From JBNKZU01 sp050301795 (GTDB lineage Bacteria; Pseudomonadota; Gammaproteobacteria; Thiohalomonadales; Thiohalomonadaceae): a stretch of 64,000 nucleotides of DNA. The notes below the pieces were generated by a model that saw only the letters and a program-made list of their open reading frames with translations, had not been told where the DNA came from and ran no database searches. The stretch lies in assembly GCA_050301795.1 (NCBI GenBank), contig JBNKZU010000031.1, positions 62,001 through 126,000 of the forward strand, in the 5' to 3' direction. The position numbers were made by a program, and so were the translations under genes. Shown here piece after piece: positions 39,697 through 50,291 of this stretch (position 1 is the first letter of the stretch; each line of letters starts with the position of its first letter).

Positions 39697-41697
39697 GTGA
39701 TTGATAATATTCACAATATAACCATCGCTATTGTTCTGGCTCCGCTGATTGGTGCTGTCATCGCTGGACTGTTCGGAGGAAGAATAGGGCGCAAAGGCGC
39801 ACATTCAGTCACGATTGCCGGGGTTGCGATCTCATCACTTCTGTCGATGATGGTCTTCAAATATATCGTATTTGATGGTGGTGAGACGATTCGTCAAAGT
39901 GTCTACACCTGGCTGGTTTCAGACGGCATTAAATTTGAGGTTGGCTTTCTAATCGATGAACTGACCGCGATGATGATGGTTGTGGTCACCTTCGTTTCGA
40001 CCATGGTTCATATCTATACCATCGGATATATGAGTCATGATGAGGAGAACTGGCCAAAGAGTAGTCTGGCAGGTAAAAACAGCTATCAGCGCTTCTTTAG
40101 CTATATCTCGCTGTTCACCTTCTCTATGCTGATGCTGGTCATGGCCAACAACTTTATGCAGCTCTTCTTTGGCTGGGAGGCTGTAGGTCTGGTCTCCTAT
40201 CTGCTGATCGGCTTCTGGTCGGTACGCGAGAGTGCGGTCTACGCCAATCTTAAGGCATTCCTTGTGAATCGAGTTGGCGACTTTGGCTTTCTGCTTGGTA
40301 TCGCTGCGGTGTTGATGTATTTCAATACCATCGATTATCAAACTGTGTTTGATACTGCCGTGTTGCAAAAGGATGTGACGATTCAGGTTATCCCCGGCAC
40401 TGACTGGAGCCTGATGAGTGTGATCTGCATTCTGCTGTTTATCGGCGCGATGGGTAAATCGGCACAGGTGCCACTGCATATCTGGCTGCCGGACTCGATG
40501 GAGGGTCCAACACCGATCTCGGCACTGATCCACGCTGCAACCATGGTTACTGCTGGTATCTTTATGGTGGCTAGAATGTCGCCTTTGTATGAACTCTCTG
40601 AAACCGCACTGAGCGTGATTCTGGTTATCGGTGCGATCACGGCACTATTTATGGGTTTCCTTGGACTGGTTCAAAACGATATTAAACGTGTGGTCGCCTA
40701 CTCAACACTGTCACAGCTTGGCTATATGACCGTCGCGCTCGGTGCCTCTGCCTATGCAGCAGGGGTGTTCCACCTAATGACCCATGCCTTCTTTAAGGCG
40801 CTACTGTTCTTGGGTGCTGGTTCGGTCATCATTGCGATGCACCATGATCAGGATATGCGCAACATGGGCGGTTTGCGTAAATATATGCCAATCACTTGGA
40901 TCACCTCTTTGATAGGCTCGTTGGCGCTTATTGGTGCTCCAGGCTTTGCAGGATTCTTCTCCAAGGATTCGATTATTGAGGCGGTCGGGCACTCTCAAAT
41001 TGCCGGTTCTGGTTTTGCTTACTTTGCCGTGTTATCTGGTGTCTTTATCACCGCGCTCTACAGCTTCCGTATGTACTTCCTTGTGTTCCACGGTAAAGAG
41101 CGTATGGATGAGCATACCCGTGAGCATCTACATGAAACGCCGTGGGTAGTGACGTTGCCACTAATCCTGCTGGCGATCCCTTCGGTGGTGATCGGTTACA
41201 TCTTTGTTGGTGATATGGCGTTTGGAGATTTCTTTAAGCAGGCGATCTATGTTGCACCTGAGCACGATGTGCTCGGTGAACTGAGCCAACACTTCCACGG
41301 AGCATGGGGCATGATTACCCATGGCTTTATGACCGCGCCATTTTGGTTGGCCTTAGGTGGTGTGGTTACAGCCTATCTACTCTATATGAAGTTTACCCAT
41401 ATTCCTGCGATGCTCGCTCAGCGCTTTAGCTGGTTACACAAGTTTCTACTCAATAAATACTACGCCGATGAGATCTTTGCCGGTCTATTTGGTGGCGGTT
41501 CACGTGCTGTTGGTACCGGTTTGTGGAAACTGGGTGATGTCACCCTGATAGATGGTTTAGCTGTAAATGGGTCAGCACGAAGTGTTGTTTGGATATCTGG
41601 TCAGGTTCGTAAGATTCAGTCAGGCTATCTCTACGAGTATGCCTTTGCGATGATCTTCGGGCTACTTGGGCTGTTTGTGCTCTTTGTACTGGTCTAA
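39697..41697 (+). CDS. nuoL: NADH-quinone oxidoreductase subunit L
   Basis: This 666-residue antiporter-like proton channel should have about 16 membrane helices and the long lateral helix near the C-terminus. It has FFGWEAVGLVSYLLIGFW, the GKSAQVPLHIWLPDSMEGPTP motif with the proton-path Lys, and KRVVAYSTLSQLGYM. The GTG start is supported by AAGGGG 7 nt upstream. Confidence 0.95.
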   Translation: MIDNIHNITIAIVLAPLIGAVIAGLFGGRIGRKGAHSVTIAGVAISSLLSMMVFKYIVFDGGETIRQSVYTWLVSDGIKFEVGFLIDELTAMMMVVVTFVSTMVHIYTIGYMSHDEENWPKSSLAGKNSYQRFFSYISLFTFSMLMLVMANNFMQLFFGWEAVGLVSYLLIGFWSVRESAVYANLKAFLVNRVGDFGFLLGIAAVLMYFNTIDYQTVFDTAVLQKDVTIQVIPGTDWSLMSVICILLFIGAMGKSAQVPLHIWLPDSMEGPTPISALIHAATMVTAGIFMVARMSPLYELSETALSVILVIGAITALFMGFLGLVQNDIKRVVAYSTLSQLGYMTVALGASAYAAGVFHLMTHAFFKALLFLGAGSVIIAMHHDQDMRNMGGLRKYMPITWITSLIGSLALIGAPGFAGFFSKDSIIEAVGHSQIAGSGFAYFAVLSGVFITALYSFRMYFLVFHGKERMDEHTREHLHETPWVVTLPLILLAIPSVVIGYIFVGDMAFGDFFKQAIYVAPEHDVLGELSQHFHGAWGMITHGFMTAPFWLALGGVVTAYLLYMKFTHIPAMLAQRFSWLHKFLLNKYYADEIFAGLFGGGSRAVGTGLWKLGDVTLIDGLAVNGSARSVVWISGQVRKIQSGYLYEYAFAMIFGLLGLFVLFVLV

Positions 41698-41729
41698 AGA
41701 AAAAGATTTATAAATAAAAGGTTGGATGC

Positions 41730-43256
41730 ATGTTTGCTGATTTGCCTCTGTTAAGCTTGGTTACCTGGACTCCGATTCTCGGAGGGCTTCTGGTGTTGTT
41801 GATCGGAAGTGGTCGTAATGGCGGTCTTGAAGCCAAGGTTTTGTCGCTTATCGTTTCGATAGTGACGTTTATTCTATCGATTCCGCTGTTTACCGGATTC
41901 GATAGCTCAACTTATCAGATGCAGTTTACGGAGTTTGCGCCGTGGATCGGAAGCATTAACGTAAACTACCATTTAGGTGTTGATGGTATCTCAATGCCGC
42001 TGATTTTGCTGACAACCTTCTCAACAGTCATCGTTATTATCGCCGGTTGGGAAGTGATCAAATATAAACCCGCGCAATACATGGCCGCGTTCCTGTTTAT
42101 GGAAGGGTTAATGATCGGTGTCTTTGCAGCGCTGGATGCGATGCTTTTTTATGTGTTCTGGGAAGCGATGCTGATTCCGATGTTTATCGTGATCGGGATC
42201 TGGGGTGGTGACAATCGTGTTTATGCGACGATTAAGTTCTTCCTCTACACCTTCCTCGGCTCGGTATTTATGCTGGTAGCGCTTATCTACCTCTATTTTC
42301 AAACCAATAGCTTCGAGATCCTTGACTACCATATGGTAGCGTTGGAGCGGACACCACAGATTCTGATCTTCCTGGCGTTTTTGGTGGCGTTTGCGGTGAA
42401 GGTGCCGATGTGGCCAGTACATACCTGGTTACCGGATGCACACGTTCAGGCACCAACAGGTGGCTCGGTTATTCTGGCGGCGATTATGCTTAAGCTCGGT
42501 GCCTATGGCTTTTTACGCTTCTCGCTGCCGATCGTTCCCGATGCGAGCAAGGAGTTGGATGATCTGATGATCACGCTGTCGCTGATCGCGGTAGCCTATA
42601 TCGGCTTTGTCGCGCTGGTGCAGCAGGATATGAAGAAGCTGATCGCCTACTCTTCAATATCTCACATGGGCTTTGTGACGCTCGGTTTCTTTATGGCCTT
42701 TACCATTTTCGACAACACCGAGAGTTTTAAAGGCGCGGCAATGGGTATGGAAGGTGCGATGGTGCAGATGATCTCACACGGTTTTGTCTCTGCCGCGATG
42801 TTCCTCTGTGTTGGCGTGATGTATGACCGTATCCATTCGCGTGATATTGATTCCTATGGCGGTGTGGTTCATGTCATGCCTGTCTTTACAGGGTTTATGG
42901 TGCTGTTTGCGATGGCGAATGCAGGCTTACCGGGAACAGCAGGTTTTGTCGGTGAGTTTATGGTGATCCTTAGTGCATTTAAGGCCAATTTCTGGATTGC
43001 CTTTATTGCTGCAACAACACTGATTCTTGGTGCGGCCTATACCTTGTGGATGGTGAAGCGTGTCCTGTTTGGAAAGATTGTCCACGATAATGTTGCGGCA
43101 ATGAAAGATCTTAACCGTCGAGAATTCCTGTATATGGCTATTCTGGCTCTGTTTGTATTGCTCGTTGGTTTATGGCCAGCGCCACTGCTTGATGTGATGC
43201 ATGCAACAGTCGGGCACCTTCTTGACCATATTGCTGTTACAAAGCTAAAGCTGTGA
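41730..43256 (+). CDS. nuoM: NADH-quinone oxidoreductase subunit M
   Basis: This 508-residue antiporter-like membrane subunit shows the family motifs FYVFWEAMLIPMFIVIGIWGG with its key Glu, AFAVKVPMWPVHTWLPDAHV with the Lys, and MKKLIAYSSISHMGFV. The ATG is preceded by AAAAGG. It follows nuoL after 32 bp and precedes nuoN by 15 bp. Confidence 0.96.
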   Translation: MFADLPLLSLVTWTPILGGLLVLLIGSGRNGGLEAKVLSLIVSIVTFILSIPLFTGFDSSTYQMQFTEFAPWIGSINVNYHLGVDGISMPLILLTTFSTVIVIIAGWEVIKYKPAQYMAAFLFMEGLMIGVFAALDAMLFYVFWEAMLIPMFIVIGIWGGDNRVYATIKFFLYTFLGSVFMLVALIYLYFQTNSFEILDYHMVALERTPQILIFLAFLVAFAVKVPMWPVHTWLPDAHVQAPTGGSVILAAIMLKLGAYGFLRFSLPIVPDASKELDDLMITLSLIAVAYIGFVALVQQDMKKLIAYSSISHMGFVTLGFFMAFTIFDNTESFKGAAMGMEGAMVQMISHGFVSAAMFLCVGVMYDRIHSRDIDSYGGVVHVMPVFTGFMVLFAMANAGLPGTAGFVGEFMVILSAFKANFWIAFIAATTLILGAAYTLWMVKRVLFGKIVHDNVAAMKDLNRREFLYMAILALFVLLVGLWPAPLLDVMHATVGHLLDHIAVTKLKL

Positions 43257-43271
43257 TGCGGAGTTCACTTA

Positions 43272-44711
43272 ATGAATTTTGAAACCCCTAATTTTATTCC
43301 TGCTATTCCAGAGATCTTTGTGCTGACAATGGCCTGTCTGATTTTGATAGTTGATCTGTTCGTTTCAGACAAAAATCGTATCGTGACCTATCTGCTTTCT
43401 CAGGTAACGCTGATCGGCGCCTTCATTCTATCGCTGCTATTGATGAATGAGCCAACCACGATGACCTTTAGCAACACCTTTATTCTCGATCCGATGTCGA
43501 GTTTCCTGAAGCTGTTTATCTATCTATCGGTCTTTGTCGTCTTCCTCTACTCAAGAGCCTATCTGAAAGAGCGTGACATGTTCCGAGGCGAGTTCTTTGT
43601 TCTGGGATTAGCCGCAACACTCGGTATGATGGTGATGGTCTCTGCGAGCAATCTGCTCACCATTTACTTGGGGCTTGAGCTGTTATCATTGTCGATGTAT
43701 GCGATGGTTGCGATGAATCGTGATTCATTAGAGTCATCTGAAGCGGCGATGAAATACTTTGTTTTAGGTGCGATGGCTTCAGCGATGCTGCTCTATGGTA
43801 TGTCGATGATCTACGGCGTTACCGGCTCGCTTAATCTGGCGGAGATCAGCGCAGTATTTGCCGATGGTAATCACACCACCACCGTTGCGACATTTGGTCT
43901 GGTCTTCCTGTTGGTTGGTGTTGCATTCAAGCTCGGTGCGGTTCCATTCCACATGTGGGTTCCTGATGTGTATCAAGGTTCACCAACTGCGGTAACGCTT
44001 TTCCTAAGCAGTGCGCCAAAGCTGGCTGCATTTGCAATGATGATGCGTCTTCTAGTGGATGGTCTTTCAAGCCTAGAGACAGATTGGCACGGTATTCTGG
44101 TTATTCTGTCGGTATTGTCGATAGCGATCGGTAATGTTGTTGCGATAGCTCAAACCAATATCAAACGAATGCTTGCCTATTCAGGCATCTCACACATCGG
44201 TTTCCTGTTGATGGGTATGCTTGCAGCGACACCTGAGGGTTTCTCCTCAGCGATGTACTACGCTGTGGTGTATGTATTGATGAGTCTGGGCGGCTTTGGG
44301 ATGATAATCCTGATGAGTCGAAAAGGGTTTGAAGCTGATGAGCTTTCAGATTACAAAGGACTCAATGATCGTAATCCTTGGTATGCCTTGATGATGATGT
44401 TCATCATGTTCTCAATGGCGGGTGTTCCTCCTTTCCTCGGCTTCTGGGCCAAGTTTGCCGTCATCAAAGCCGTGGTTAATATCGGAATGATCAATCTTGC
44501 GATTATCGCCGTATTCTTCTCGGTCATCGGCGCGTTCTACTATCTGCGCATTATTAAATTGATGTATTTTGATAAGCCTGAAACCGATGTCGAGATTAAT
44601 CCCGGCACAGATCTACGCCTTGTCTTTAGTATTAATGCGATTGCCGTACTGATTCTTGGGTTATTCCCGGATTCGTTACTCATCGCATGTCAAAACGCAC
44701 TTGGGATGTAA
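43272..44711 (+). CDS. nuoN: NADH-quinone oxidoreductase subunit N
   Basis: The third antiporter-like subunit is 479 residues long. It contains [38 protein letters not shown] and [19 protein letters not shown]. It completes the A-N set in canonical order, so Complex I should be fully assembled. Six bases separate it from the DUF2818 gene. Confidence 0.96.
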   Translation: MNFETPNFIPAIPEIFVLTMACLILIVDLFVSDKNRIVTYLLSQVTLIGAFILSLLLMNEPTTMTFSNTFILDPMSSFLKLFIYLSVFVVFLYSRAYLKERDMFRGEFFVLGLAATLGMMVMVSASNLLTIYLGLELLSLSMYAMVAMNRDSLESSEAAMKYFVLGAMASAMLLYGMSMIYGVTGSLNLAEISAVFADGNHTTTVATFGLVFLLVGVAFKLGAVPFHMWVPDVYQGSPTAVTLFLSSAPKLAAFAMMMRLLVDGLSSLETDWHGILVILSVLSIAIGNVVAIAQTNIKRMLAYSGISHIGFLLMGMLAATPEGFSSAMYYAVVYVLMSLGGFGMIILMSRKGFEADELSDYKGLNDRNPWYALMMMFIMFSMAGVPPFLGFWAKFAVIKAVVNIGMINLAIIAVFFSVIGAFYYLRIIKLMYFDKPETDVEINPGTDLRLVFSINAIAVLILGLFPDSLLIACQNALGM

Positions 44712-44717
44712 TACCGG

Positions 44718-45038
44718 ATGACCACTCTGGAAACGAGTAGTTGGATCGTGATTGCAGTCGCCATAGTTTCGGCAAATCTTCCGTGGTTAAGCAATCGCAT
44801 CTTTTTCTTCAAAGAGGCAGCCGATGGTCACAAAAAGGCGATTTGGTGCTGGTTAGAGGTGGTTGCGCTTTATCTGATTTGCGGATTCATGGCGATCGGC
44901 CTTGAGAAAAAGATGAATGGCGAGGTTTATGCGCAAGATTGGGAGTTTTACGCAACCACTTTTAGTCTTTTTGTTGTTTTCTCATTGCCCGGATTTCTCT
45001 ATAAATACAATCTCAGACACCATTTCGCCAGCAACTGA
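44718..45038 (+). CDS. DUF2818 membrane protein after nuoN
   Basis: This 106-residue protein has three hydrophobic segments: SSWIVIAVAIVSANLPWL, WLEVVALYLICGFMAIGL and YATTFSLFVVFSLPGFLYKY. The SANLPWLSNR motif and the location straight after nuoN match DUF2818, found at the end of nuo operons in betaproteobacteria and some gammaproteobacteria. Function is unknown. Its place suggests a Complex I accessory or assembly role, which is an inference. Confidence 0.82.
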   Translation: MTTLETSSWIVIAVAIVSANLPWLSNRIFFFKEAADGHKKAIWCWLEVVALYLICGFMAIGLEKKMNGEVYAQDWEFYATTFSLFVVFSLPGFLYKYNLRHHFASN

Positions 45039-45067
45039 ACTAACCCCACAAAAAATCCGATACACTG

Positions 45068-45096
45068 TTGCTAAATCAACAACTGCTGTGTATTAT
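45068..45096 (+). promoter_or_regulatory. Predicted promoter of the tRNA-fMet/rimP-nusA-infB unit
   Basis: The -35 TTGCTA (45068-45073) and -10 TATTAT (45091-45096) are spaced by exactly 17 bp, ending 15 bp before the mature tRNA 5' end. Confidence 0.6.
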
Positions 45097-45111
45097 ACCG
45101 GCCAATTCAGA

Positions 45112-45188
<77 letters not shown>

Positions 45189-45210
45189 ATTTTTACTGAA
45201 GGTAACTAGG

Positions 45211-45230
45211 CCCCGATTTGGGGTTTTTTT
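45211..45230 (+). terminator. Intrinsic terminator after tRNA-fMet
   Basis: A CCCC-GATTT-GGGG hairpin is followed directly by seven T residues. It should end or attenuate transcripts between the tRNA and rimP. Confidence 0.75.
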
Positions 45231-45279
45231 ATTAGTGGCTATTGGAAATATGTTCCTAAGCTATTGAATTATAATAAGA

Positions 45280-45302
45280 ATGGGCCTTGTGCCCATTTTT
45301 TG
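45280..45302 (+). terminator. Second leader terminator/attenuator before rimP
   Basis: ATGGGC (45280-45285) pairs with GCCCAT (45291-45296) around CTTGT, and TTTTTTG follows, ending about 15 bp before the rimP ATG. Together with the terminator at 45211 it gives two barriers between the tRNA and the operon. In E. coli the same operon is controlled by readthrough and NusA feedback; its action here is an inference. Confidence 0.6.
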
Positions 45303-45316
45303 TTTTTGGCGAAAAT

Positions 45317-45769
45317 ATGAGTCGAAAAGAGGAGCTTGAGCAGATCATTGAACCGGCAGTTTCAGTGCTTGGATTTGAGATGCTTGGAATTGAATATGTC
45401 TCACAGGGGCGTCATTCGCTACTGCGAGTCTATATCGACTCAGAAAACGGCGTAAATGTTGACAACTGTGCAGATGCCAGTCGTCAAATAAGCGCGATTT
45501 TGGATGTAGAGGATCCAATAAAAGGTGAGTATACCCTTGAAGTCTCTTCTCCCGGAATCGATCGCCCGCTGTTTAAACCGAGCCATTTTGACAAGGTCGT
45601 CAACGAGACAGTTGCAGTGCGCTTATCCGTACCTAAAGAGGGGCGGCGCAAATTTAAGGGGGAGTTAGTTGCGGTGGATGATACTGGAATCACCATGGTA
45701 ATTGACGACGAGAATTATGATATTGCCTTTTCTGAAATCGAAAAGGCTCATTTGGTGGCAAAATGGTGA
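45317..45769 (+). CDS. rimP: Ribosome maturation factor RimP
   Basis: This 150-residue factor aids 30S assembly. Family segments are VSVLGFEMLGIEYVSQGRHSL at the N-terminus, NCADASRQISAILDVEDPI, and the signature YTLEVSSPGIDRPLF. The frame extends to 45287, inside the leader terminator; ATG 45317 gives MSRKEELEQIIEPAV and the typical length. The ribosome binding site is weak. Confidence 0.94.
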   Translation: MSRKEELEQIIEPAVSVLGFEMLGIEYVSQGRHSLLRVYIDSENGVNVDNCADASRQISAILDVEDPIKGEYTLEVSSPGIDRPLFKPSHFDKVVNETVAVRLSVPKEGRRKFKGELVAVDDTGITMVIDDENYDIAFSEIEKAHLVAKW

Positions 45770-45770
45770 T

Positions 45771-45802
45771 ACCACTTTTAAGTGGTCGACAAAAAATGTC
45801 GA
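45771..45802 (+). promoter_or_regulatory. Paired small hairpins between rimP and nusA
   Basis: Two adjacent stems, ACCACTT/AAGTGGT (45771-45786) and TCGACA/TGTCGA (45786-45802), occupy the 66-bp rimP-nusA gap just ahead of the nusA ribosome binding region. They may stabilise or process the transcript. There is no T tract after them. Confidence 0.4.
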
Positions 45803-45835
45803 ACCTATGTTGATGGAGGCTGTAGAGACAAGATT

Positions 45836-47338
45836 ATGAATAAAGAGATCCTACTTGTTGTTGATGCTGTATCGAATGAGAAGGGCGTTGATAAGGAGAT
45901 TATCTTTCAAGCGATTGAGAGTGCACTTGCTACAGCAACAAAGAAGCGCCATCGTGGTGATGTTGAGATTCGTGTCGCGATTGATCGAAAAACAGGTGAC
46001 TACGAAACCTTCCGTTGCTGGATGGTTATCGACGATAGCGAAACACAGCTACTTGAAGCACCTGAGCGTGAAATTACACTCGGCGCAGCACGTGAAGAGA
46101 ATAGTGAGATTGAGCCTGGCGAATATATTGAAGAGCAGATCGATTCAGTAGAGTTCGGGCGTATCGCTGCACAAACCGCCAAACAGGTTATTGTGCAGAA
46201 GGTTCGTGAGGCAGAAAGAGCGCGTGTTGTTAACGCTTTCTTCGAGCGTCAGGGTGAGTTGGTCAGCGGTATTGTTAAGCGTGTTGAGCGTGGCAATATC
46301 ATTCTCGACCTTGGTGACAATGTCGAAGCAATGATCCCAAGAGAACAGTCGATTCCACGTGAATCCATTCGTGCCGGGGATCGCCTGCGCGGAATTCTCT
46401 ACGATGTTCGCTCAGAAGCAAGAGGTCCTCAACTGTTCCTGAGTCGAACCTCTCCCGATTTTCTGATCGAGCTATTTAAAATCGAGGTTCCTGAGATTGG
46501 TGAAGGTGTCATTGATATAATGGCCGCCTCTCGCGACCCTGGTCTTCGTGCCAAGATTGCCGTAAAAACCCGTGACAAACGTATCGATCCCGTTGGGGCG
46601 TGTGTCGGAATGCGGGGATCACGTGTGCAGTCAGTGACCAATGAGATGAACGGCGAGCGGGTTGATATCGTGCTTTGGGATGATAATCCTGCACAGTTTG
46701 TGATTAATGCGATGTCCCCTGCCGAAGTGCAATCAATTGTTGTCGATGAAGACACACACAGTATGGATATTGCGGTGACAGATGATCAGCTCTCTCAAGC
46801 GATTGGACGTGGCGGACAGAATGTTCGACTCGCCAGTGAGTTGACGGGTTGGGAATTAAACGTAATGACCGAAGAGCAGGCGATTCAGAAGAGTGAAGCC
46901 GAATCGGGAGCCATGGTTGAAATGTTCCAGAAAACCCTGAACGTGGATGAAGAGGTTGCTCTGATTCTGGTTCAAGAGGGATTCTCAACCATTGAAGAGG
47001 TCGCATATGTCCCTCTCCATGAGATGCTGGAGATCGAAGAGTTTGATGAGGATATTGTTAATGAACTACGTGTCAGGGCAAAAGATGCGTTGGTGACACG
47101 CGATATCAGTAAAGAAGAGCACGGTGGGGCAGAGCCGGAACAGGATCTACTCAATATGGAGGGTATGGATCCTGAGTTAGCAGATACACTTGCTAGCAGA
47201 GGTGTTGTCACAATGGATGATCTCGCAGAGTTAGCGGTTGATGAATTGACCGATATCGACGGGATGGACGAAGAACGTGCAGCAGCGTTGATCATGAAGG
47301 CGCGTGAACCTTGGTTTGCCGATGAACAGGCAGATTAG
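45836..47338 (+). CDS. nusA: Transcription termination/antitermination protein NusA
   Basis: This 500-residue RNA-polymerase cofactor controls pausing, termination and antitermination. It has the N-terminal domain [17 protein letters not shown], and an S1 domain near residues 135-200 ([21 protein letters not shown]). Two KH domains follow ([31 protein letters not shown]), then two C-terminal acidic helix-hairpin-helix repeats. An upstream in-frame ATG at 45782 lies within the hairpin pair, so 45836 is preferred. Confidence 0.95.
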   Translation: MNKEILLVVDAVSNEKGVDKEIIFQAIESALATATKKRHRGDVEIRVAIDRKTGDYETFRCWMVIDDSETQLLEAPEREITLGAAREENSEIEPGEYIEEQIDSVEFGRIAAQTAKQVIVQKVREAERARVVNAFFERQGELVSGIVKRVERGNIILDLGDNVEAMIPREQSIPRESIRAGDRLRGILYDVRSEARGPQLFLSRTSPDFLIELFKIEVPEIGEGVIDIMAASRDPGLRAKIAVKTRDKRIDPVGACVGMRGSRVQSVTNEMNGERVDIVLWDDNPAQFVINAMSPAEVQSIVVDEDTHSMDIAVTDDQLSQAIGRGGQNVRLASELTGWELNVMTEEQAIQKSEAESGAMVEMFQKTLNVDEEVALILVQEGFSTIEEVAYVPLHEMLEIEEFDEDIVNELRVRAKDALVTRDISKEEHGGAEPEQDLLNMEGMDPELADTLASRGVVTMDDLAELAVDELTDIDGMDEERAAALIMKAREPWFADEQAD

Positions 47339-47355
47339 AGCCGGAGGTAACAGCC

Positions 47356-49905
47356 ATGTCAGAAGTTACAATTAAAACATTTGCAGAGACAATTGATGTC
47401 CCTGTTGATCGACTCATAAAGCAGTTAAATGAGGCGAGTATTGATGTCGAAGGCCACGATGATGTGATCTCCGATGACGAAAAGGTAAAGTTTTTAAGCT
47501 ACCTGCGTGAAAAACACGGGACTGCAACACCTGTTCAAGAGCGTAGCGAAGAGGCGTCAGCACCTAAAAAGATTACACTGCAACGTCGCTCGACAAGTGA
47601 GCTAAAGCAGAGTGGTTCAATGCCTGGTAGTCGCAGCAAAACCATTCCGGTTGAGGTCAGAAAGAAGCGTACCTATGTCAAGCGTAGTGCGGTTGAAGAT
47701 GATGGCATTCACGATGAAGAGTTAGTAAAGCGGCTTGAGCAACAGATTCAGGACGAACGCAAGATCCGCGAAGAAGAAGAGGCGAGTCGCAAGGAAGAGG
47801 AGAGCAAGCGTCTTGAGGCAGAGCGTCTAAAGGCTGAAGAAGAGGCTCGTCTTCGTGATGAAGAGGCTCGTAAAGCTGAAGAGGTTGCACGGAAAAAGAT
47901 TGAAGAGGAGGAGCGTCGTCGCATTGAAGAGGCTCGTCGTTCAGCAGAAGGTGCACCTGCAAAGGGCTCTGAGAAGCAGCAGGAACGTGATCCAGGTAGT
48001 GGCCGCAAGAAGCGCAAAAAGGGTCGCGCAAACGATGATAAAGAGCTTCATGTCGCAAGTGACAAGAGTGGCCGTCGTAAGAAGGGTCAAAAAGGAAAGC
48101 ATGTTCAAGCTCCGGTCAGTCAACACGGGTTTGAAAAGCCGACAGCACCAGTCGTTCGAGAGGTTTCGATTCCAGAAACCATCACGGTAGCTGAGCTGGC
48201 ATCAAAGATGTCAATCAAGGCGGCCGAAGTCATTAAAGAGATGATGAAGATGGGCAGTATGGTGACCATCAACCAGATGCTCGATCAAGAGACTGCCTCC
48301 ATCATCGTTGAGGAGATGGGTCACAAGCCGATCATGCTCAAAGAGAATGCGCTTGAGGATGAAATTGTTGATCACTCAGGTCATCAAGGAGAAGAGATCA
48401 CTCGCGCACCAGTTGTCACCATCATGGGTCATGTTGACCATGGTAAAACTTCACTGCTTGATTATATTCGTGAAAGCCGTGTGGCCTCAGGTGAAGCCGG
48501 TGGTATCACACAGCACATTGGCGCATACCATGTGGATACTGATCGAGGCATGATCTCCTTCCTTGATACACCAGGACATGCCGCCTTCACATCTATGAGA
48601 GCACGTGGTGCACAGGCAACCGATATTGTTGTTCTTGTTGTAGCCGCAGACGATGGGGTTATGCCGCAAACCAAAGAGGCAATCCAGCATGCACGCGCTG
48701 CGGAAGTGCCACTAATTATTGCGGTAAACAAGATCGATAAAGAGGCCGCAGATCCGGATCGGGTTAAAAACGAGCTGGCACAAGAGGATGTTATTCCTGA
48801 AGAGTGGGGTGGCGATATAATGTTTGCCCACGTTTCGGCGAAAACGGGCGAAGGTGTTGATGGGCTGCTAGAGATGATTCTGCTACAAGCTGAGGTATTA
48901 GAGCTTAAAGCGGTCGCGGATGGTCCTGCAAAAGGGATAGTCATTGAGTCGCGTTTGGATCGCGGGCGCGGTGCAGTTGCATCGGTTCTGGTACAAAACG
49001 GCTGCTTGCGTAAAGGTGATATCTTGCTCGCGGGTCAGACCTACGGCCGCATTCGTGCAATGCTTGATGAGAATGGCCAAATGATTGAATCAGCCGGTCC
49101 ATCAATCCCTGTCGAGGTTTTAGGTCTATCCGGAACACCGGATGCTGGCGATACGGCGATTGTTGTTGCTGATGAGCGAAAGGCACGTGAGGTTGCACTC
49201 TTCCGCCAGGGTAAATTCCGAGATGTGAAGTTTGCACGTCAACAGCAAGCGAAGCTTGAAGAGATGTTCACTCAAATGGAAGAGGGCGAGGTCAGAACAC
49301 TTAATATTATGCTTAAGGCAGATGTTCAGGGTTCAGTTGAAGCTATCCGCGATGCGTTGATTAAGCTTTCAACCTCTGAGGTTCGTGTAAAGATCGTTGC
49401 CAGTGGTGTCGGTGGAATCAATGAATCGGATGCTCATCTTGCCTTGGCATCTAATGCGGTCATGATTGGCTTTAACGTCCGTGCAGATGCTGGAGCAAAG
49501 CGCATTATTGATGAGCAGGAGATTGACCTGCATTACTACAGCGTGATCTACGACCTTCTGGATGAGGTTAAGAACGCAATGACAGGAATGCTTGCTCCTG
49601 AGTTTAAAGAAGAGATTGTCGGTCTTGCAGAGGTTCGGGATGTCTTCCGTTCGCCAAAGCTTGGTGCGATTGCCGGATGTATGGTTATTGATGGTACGGT
49701 TAAACGCAATAACCCGATCCGTGTTCTGCGTGAGAATGTTGTTATCTATGAAGGTGAGCTTGAGTCTTTGCGTCGCTTTAAAGATGATGTCAGTGAGGTG
49801 AAGTCTGGTACTGAGTGTGGTATCGGCGTTAAGAACTACAATGACGTTAAAGCCGGCGATCAGATTGAGGTTTATGAGCGCGTTCAAGTAAAACGTACGC
49901 TGTAG
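47356..49905 (+). CDS. infB: Translation initiation factor IF-2
   Basis: This 849-residue GTPase places fMet-tRNA on the 30S subunit. The N-terminal IF2N fold ([20 protein letters not shown]) precedes a long charged helix rich in Glu, Arg and Lys, residues about 110-245. The GTPase core has G1 GHVDHGKT at residues 358-365, [15 protein letters not shown] and [11 protein letters not shown]-terminal domains end [10 protein letters not shown]. The initiator tRNA gene is in the same unit. Confidence 0.97.
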   Translation: MSEVTIKTFAETIDVPVDRLIKQLNEASIDVEGHDDVISDDEKVKFLSYLREKHGTATPVQERSEEASAPKKITLQRRSTSELKQSGSMPGSRSKTIPVEVRKKRTYVKRSAVEDDGIHDEELVKRLEQQIQDERKIREEEEASRKEEESKRLEAERLKAEEEARLRDEEARKAEEVARKKIEEEERRRIEEARRSAEGAPAKGSEKQQERDPGSGRKKRKKGRANDDKELHVASDKSGRRKKGQKGKHVQAPVSQHGFEKPTAPVVREVSIPETITVAELASKMSIKAAEVIKEMMKMGSMVTINQMLDQETASIIVEEMGHKPIMLKENALEDEIVDHSGHQGEEITRAPVVTIMGHVDHGKTSLLDYIRESRVASGEAGGITQHIGAYHVDTDRGMISFLDTPGHAAFTSMRARGAQATDIVVLVVAADDGVMPQTKEAIQHARAAEVPLIIAVNKIDKEAADPDRVKNELAQEDVIPEEWGGDIMFAHVSAKTGEGVDGLLEMILLQAEVLELKAVADGPAKGIVIESRLDRGRGAVASVLVQNGCLRKGDILLAGQTYGRIRAMLDENGQMIESAGPSIPVEVLGLSGTPDAGDTAIVVADERKAREVALFRQGKFRDVKFARQQQAKLEEMFTQMEEGEVRTLNIMLKADVQGSVEAIRDALIKLSTSEVRVKIVASGVGGINESDAHLALASNAVMIGFNVRADAGAKRIIDEQEIDLHYYSVIYDLLDEVKNAMTGMLAPEFKEEIVGLAEVRDVFRSPKLGAIAGCMVIDGTVKRNNPIRVLRENVVIYEGELESLRRFKDDVSEVKSGTECGIGVKNYNDVKAGDQIEVYERVQVKRTL

Positions 49906-49919
49906 ACTGAGACGTAACC

Positions 49920-50291
49920 TTGGCAAAAGATTTTGACAGAACCCGACGTATCGGTGAGCAGATCCAGCGTGAACTCGCTCAGCTCATTCAGTACGAAATG
50001 AAGGATCCTAGGTTAGGAAAAATGGTATCGGTCACGGCTGTTGAGGTTTCTCGTGATCTGTCTCATGCAAAGGTCTATATCACACAGATGATGGGCGACC
50101 ATAGTATCGACGATACACTGACCGCATTGAATCGTGCTGCTGGTTTTTTGCGTAGTGAGGTGGGTCGAAGAATGTCACTGCGTATGACGCCTCAGTTTCA
50201 CTTCTTTTATGATCGCTCAATCGAACGCGGTGGAGAGCTTAGCGCACTGATCGATCAAGCGATAGCTGAAGATAATTCGGGCAAGTCATAA
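49920..50291 (+). CDS. rbfA: Ribosome-binding factor A
   Basis: This 123-residue KH-like cold-shock factor is required for 16S rRNA 5' end maturation. It begins AKDFDRTRRIGEQIQRELAQL, contains VTAVEVSRDLSHAKVYIT, and ends in LRMTPQFHFFYDRSIERG. The start is TTG at 49920; no ATG fits the conserved N-terminus. Its stop directly abuts the truB start. Confidence 0.95.
   Translation: MAKDFDRTRRIGEQIQRELAQLIQYEMKDPRLGKMVSVTAVEVSRDLSHAKVYITQMMGDHSIDDTLTALNRAAGFLRSEVGRRMSLRMTPQFHFFYDRSIERGGELSALIDQAIAEDNSGKS

Noticed and set aside
47678..48058. His/Leu-rich minus-strand frame within infB
   Set aside because: It is a shadow of the Glu/Arg/Lys-rich linker of IF-2, which reads as low-complexity sequence in the other frames.
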